Source: Rallus limicola
Lineage: Eukaryota > Chordata > Aves > Gruiformes > Rallidae
Direction: 5' to 3'
Assembly (NCBI GenBank): GCA_022605955.1
Contig: JAKCOZ010000009.1
Location: 248,001 to 312,000 of the forward strand
DNA length: 64,000 nucleotides
Of this stretch, positions 60,082 through 64,000 are shown piece by piece (the stretch's first letter is position 1; every line of letters starts with the position of its first letter). The notes under the pieces were generated by a model that searched no databases, had not been told where the DNA came from, and saw nothing but the letters and a program-made list of their open reading frames with translations. Position numbers and translations under genes: made by a program.

Positions 60082-61659
60082 CGGCCGCAGTACCGCGGCG
60101 TGTCCGCCAGGCGGCAGCACCGAGCGAACGGGGAAACCCGGCCTTTCTGACAGCCCTGCAAGTCGCAGCGTGGAAAAGAAAATTCAAACTCCTCCATTCC
60201 TGTACGTTCCACAAAGTCCAATGCCCATAACGGGAATGAATCCAGTCTCTAAATTGAAGACATACATTCTTTTCCAAAATGGGGCATTGTTGTATAAAAA
60301 CCAAATGATACAAGAAGTTCCCCCAGAAAGAAGGGGTGCAGTGGGCCCTGCCCTATGGGAAACCGACATCCCAGGAAAGCCTACATTAGCACAGCCAGCG
60401 AATGCTGAATGGAAAGAAAGTGCAAAACCAGTTAGGATTAAACAATACCCAATTGCACCTCAGGCAAAACGGGGAATTAAAAGATTGATCCAGCAATTTT
60501 TCGAAATAGAAGATTTTTGACGTGTGTCCATCAGAATATAACACACCGTTTTTACCAACAGGACAGCCAAACGGTGAGCACAGATTGGTACAGGACCTGA
60601 GAGCTATCAATCAAATTGTGAAAGACACGCACCCAGTAGCGACAAATCCTTGGACTGTGTTGACTGCTCTGGAGGAAAAATGATCAATGGCTTACAGTGC
60701 TTGATTTAAAAGACGCTCTCTTTCGCATACCCCTGGAGAAAGAGAAGTCATAAATTATTTGCTCTTCAGTGGGAGAGTCCACAAACCGGGACACGGCTAC
60801 CCCAAGGATTTAAAAATGCTCTGGCCCAACTGTGGCAGCCAACCCGCAAAGGAACTGGAGATCTGAACAAACAAGGAGACGGGGACGCCATGACCAGAAC
60901 AGCTGCTCTTGCAATAGGCGGCCTGGATACGGCTAACCACCAAACTTTGAAACTTCTGGAGACTTAATGGGTACGAGGTATCCAAGAAGAAATCTCAAAC
61001 AGCAAGCCAAGCTGTACGATATTTGGGCTTGGAGATTTCACCAAGGCAACAAAGGCTGGGGACAGACCCAAAAGAGGCCATTTGTGCTATTCCAGAGCCT
61101 CGGGCTGGACAGGAACTGAGAGCAGTTCTGGGAATGGCAGGACGGTGTCGGCTCTGGATCACGCGGTATGGTCTAACCCCCAAACCCCTGCATGAAGCCC
61201 AGAAGCCTATCCCTTTGATATGTAATAGACACCAACAAAAGGCTTTGGGGAAACTTAAGATGACCCTGATGTTCTTGCCTCTTGCCTGACACCAGTGGCA
61301 AGAACCATCATGATCCTTGTTCCACACACAGCAGTCACACTGTTGGAACAAAAGGGGACGCACCAGCTATCCCCCCTACAAGGATGATGAAATACCAGGC
61401 AGTTCTTACACAACAGAATGATGCAGCCTTGAAAACAACTCACCTTAGGAGCCCTGCCGTTTTCTTGACTGCTACACTGGAAGAACAACCACTGAAACAT
61501 GGCTGTATCGTGGCCATTGAATGTCCATACTCCAAGCGAGATGAGAAGCATGTTCCCAAGGAGGACTCTGTGCAGGAGGAAAAAGCAGCAGGACACGGGA
61601 GTGATGAGGAATTGCAGACAAACAGCCCGGGCCACAGCACAGACAGACGTAGACTTTGA
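60082..61659 (+). pseudogene. Decayed endogenous retrovirus pol (L3 copy)
   Basis: Counterpart of 2113-3690, nearly identical to the L2 copy, with the same disabling stops and the same missing catalytic region. Confidence 0.85.
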
Positions 61660-64000
61660 GGACAGAGAGGGAGCTGACAGAGAGAGAAAGAGAGGGAGAG
61701 TGACAAAGGAAAAAAGTCCAGACAAGCTATAGCAGAGAAAATGAGAACTTAAAAGCTGGGAATAAGGAGCCAGGCAGAAACAAATGTGGAAAAGAAACAG
61801 ATGAAAACACCCAAAAGAACCCCCACAAAGCCCCAAAACCAAAGAAGCCACAAAAAAACCAATGAAACACACCCATAAACCTCAGACCCTACCAGAAAAG
61901 CCACGGAACCCTGTCACTCTAGAAGCAATTAGGAAAACTCTAAGCTGACCTGGAAGATACTACACCTTTGATCCCCATTACTTTATAAGGAAAGCCTACA
62001 ACTCTCCGTGGACAAGATGCTCACTCTAACCCCAGCTAGAAAAATCTCATCACTAGGCCTGTTAGGAGAAGCAATACTCACAGCTCACACCATATGGAGC
62101 AAAGCCAAGGAAAGCAAAAAATGAAGTCCCATACACCTAGAATAAAAGAGAAACCATCGTCAAACCAAGAGCAGGTAGCTAACAGCACTCAGAGACAAAC
62201 CTGTATCTCGAACGACTGACAAGTAAGAGTAGGTGAACAGGCTCGTAGAAGGAAATAAATACAGACCAAACAGCATAGAAGGGAAAAATAAAAAGTGTCA
62301 TTTGATTCAAGAACTTGCAAATCGGCAAAATACATCACAAATTACTTTAGGACGGCCTGTACTAGGCTCAACTGGAAGAAATCTCCCCTTAAAGGAAATA
62401 AAAACTGGCAGTGAAGAGATCCACCATCATATGACAATTATGACATTCAATACAGCCGCAATTTGACTGCGTGAAAGCACCGAGTACAGTTATCAATACT
62501 TTCCAAGGGAGAAAAATGTTACAGTCACCCGAGTAAAACAGCTTACCTTCTAGGTTATTTCAGTTTTAGTTTAGGATATGATTTGGACTTTAAAGGAGTT
62601 ATAGCAGCTATGAGAATATACCGCACGTTAGGACTCTTAGGAACAAGAGGGTGTGTGCCTTATCGCTAGGGAAAGTTGCTACGGGCATTTACCTATGATC
62701 AGGATTTCCAGGAAATAACAGCAATGTGCTAATCGTTACCCTCCCCTCTTTGTACTGAAAACAAGCAGCACAGTTAACCAAGGATTTTTATAGAAGAAGA
62801 ATACAGATAAAGGGAAGCAAGCAAAAGCCAATGGCTGCAAAGGCCAAGCTAAGAAGCCAGCCTTTCTGCGCAATGATTTCGTTAGAAACTGTCTCAATAT
62901 GTTGTGCTTTGTACCTGTGGGTGAACACGTCCTGGGCGGAGCCAGCCGATGTGTTGCCCAGCTCTGGAAGAAAAGAAGTGCCTGCTGATCTGCTTTGTGT
63001 AGGGAAGGTCTTGGCGACCGCGACCGCTCAGAGTAGCTCTGCAGAACGAGAAAACACCCATCAGCAGCTGGAAAACCCAAACCTCAGCCCTCGGCAGCTG
63101 AAGCGTCAGCAACCAACAGCAAGCCTCTCCCCGTCCCCGTCCGAAACTCAGCCCTGCGACTCCCAGACCTGATGCCCACCTTGCCCATCGCCACCTCTGT
63201 CGGTGGCAAAGCTGTAGCGAGTGGGACAGACAGGCAGATGGTGTGAGAAAGGAGCTGAAATCACTTGGAACACAAAGAAACGCACTGGGGCCGCCAAGGA
63301 ACGCACTGGGGCACGCGCTTTGCACACCTGGATTGCTGCTGGACTGTCTGGTCATGCCTTCCACCTGATCAGGGTAAGATGCCCTGTCTCCCCATCAAAC
63401 TCCATCTCTCGGTATTTTCCTAAGTGCAGGGTTCTCAGGGTTCTCCCTCTCATTCTGTGGCACACAAAGTCATAACCATTCTCAACATAACCATTCCCAA
63501 AACAGACACCGGATTGCAAAACCTACGTGCTAGGACCCCTCTGCCACACTAGCTGAGGCTGCAGATGCTTGCTGACAAGGAAACAAAAGGCAGCGCAGAA
63601 TCTGCACTCCACTTTCATTTACAGTAGTGTGGTAAAGAAATGAAAAGAACCCCATCCACCACCTGAGCCCATCAGGGACAGAAAAGAAAAAAAGAATTAA
63701 AGAAACCTGCCAGCCACAGAAACCCCTAAAACTCGATTAAAAAGAAAATACAAAAAAACCCCACAGAGCAAAAAAGCAAACCAAAATAAACACTAAATGG
63801 CACAAAAACCACAGCAGAAGCCCCAAGCCCTCCTCTGCCAAAACAACCCCACGAGCCACAAAACCCACAAACCAACAGTAAAAAGACACAAACCCCAGAC
63901 ACTCCCAAAAACACGCCAGCCCCAAACAATTTCCCCTATCCAACTCAAACAACCCCACAAGCCCGCACCGACCCCGCTAACCCCAGGCCCAACACTAAGC
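61660..64000. other. Unassigned retroviral-like tract, minisatellite and A/C-rich tract (L3)
   Basis: Counterpart of 3691-6087 of L1. The 21-bp repeat has one full unit (63278-63298) and a partial, as in L2. From about 63640 to the window end the sequence is A/C-rich. No gene recognised. Confidence 0.6.

Larger units (their letters stand above)
57970..64000. repeat. Long array unit L3 (truncated by window end)
   Basis: Third long unit: head 57970-59758, A/C-rich tract, pol remnant, unassigned tract, then the second A/C-rich tract, where the window stops. The array therefore continues to the right. Confidence 0.93.

Noticed and set aside
1..64000. Retrovirus able to replicate
   Set aside because: All three pol copies share stops, frameshifts and loss of the polymerase motif region, and no complete gag, env or paired LTRs were found.

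Overview
This is vertebrate, almost certainly bird, DNA. Three things support that: a CR1 LINE 3' end (51595-52046), an olfactory receptor of the OR14-like class that is expanded in birds (two copies), and endogenous-retrovirus remains. There is no bacterial gene organisation. Genes are split by GT-AG introns, so most simple open frames here do not mark genes.

The window is a tandem segmental-duplication array built from two unit types that differ only by scattered single-base changes and a few small indels. The short unit (S, about 7.64 kb) occurs three times: 17578-25213, 25214-32850 and 32851-40486. The long unit (L, about 17.5 kb) occurs at 1-17577 and 40487-57969, and a third starts at 57970 and runs off the window. 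The order is L-S-S-S-L-L(partial). Every unit starts with a shared 1.79-kb 'head' block. In S units the head joins directly to an eight-exon coiled-coil gene. In L units a cassette of about 9 kb follows the head: a decayed retroviral pol, an unassigned tract with a 21-bp minisatellite, an A/C-rich tract, a CpG island with NRF1-type sites, an LTR-like fragment, an olfactory receptor gene on the minus strand, and a stray piece of the coiled-coil gene. In the first L unit the cassette ends with a second partial head. In the second it ends with different sequence (TATA-containing tract plus CR1), which is probably the older arrangement.

The recurring gene, present five times on the plus strand, is the main discovery. 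Eight small exons splice in silico into one uninterrupted frame. From the first in-frame ATG this encodes 208 residues: a long charged coiled-coil-like region, a basic cluster, and one membrane span near the C-terminus (tail-anchored layout). I do not recognise the family. Its polyadenylation signal lies in LTR-like sequence. Each unit also holds a partial second copy, consisting of the first exon fused to LTR sequence and a second, diverged membrane-span exon.

The two olfactory receptor copies have open seven-helix frames, but the usual initiator ATG is GTG and one conserved extracellular-loop cysteine is Trp. They may be recent pseudogenes or use another start. No tRNA, rRNA, CRISPR or mobile-element transposase was seen.
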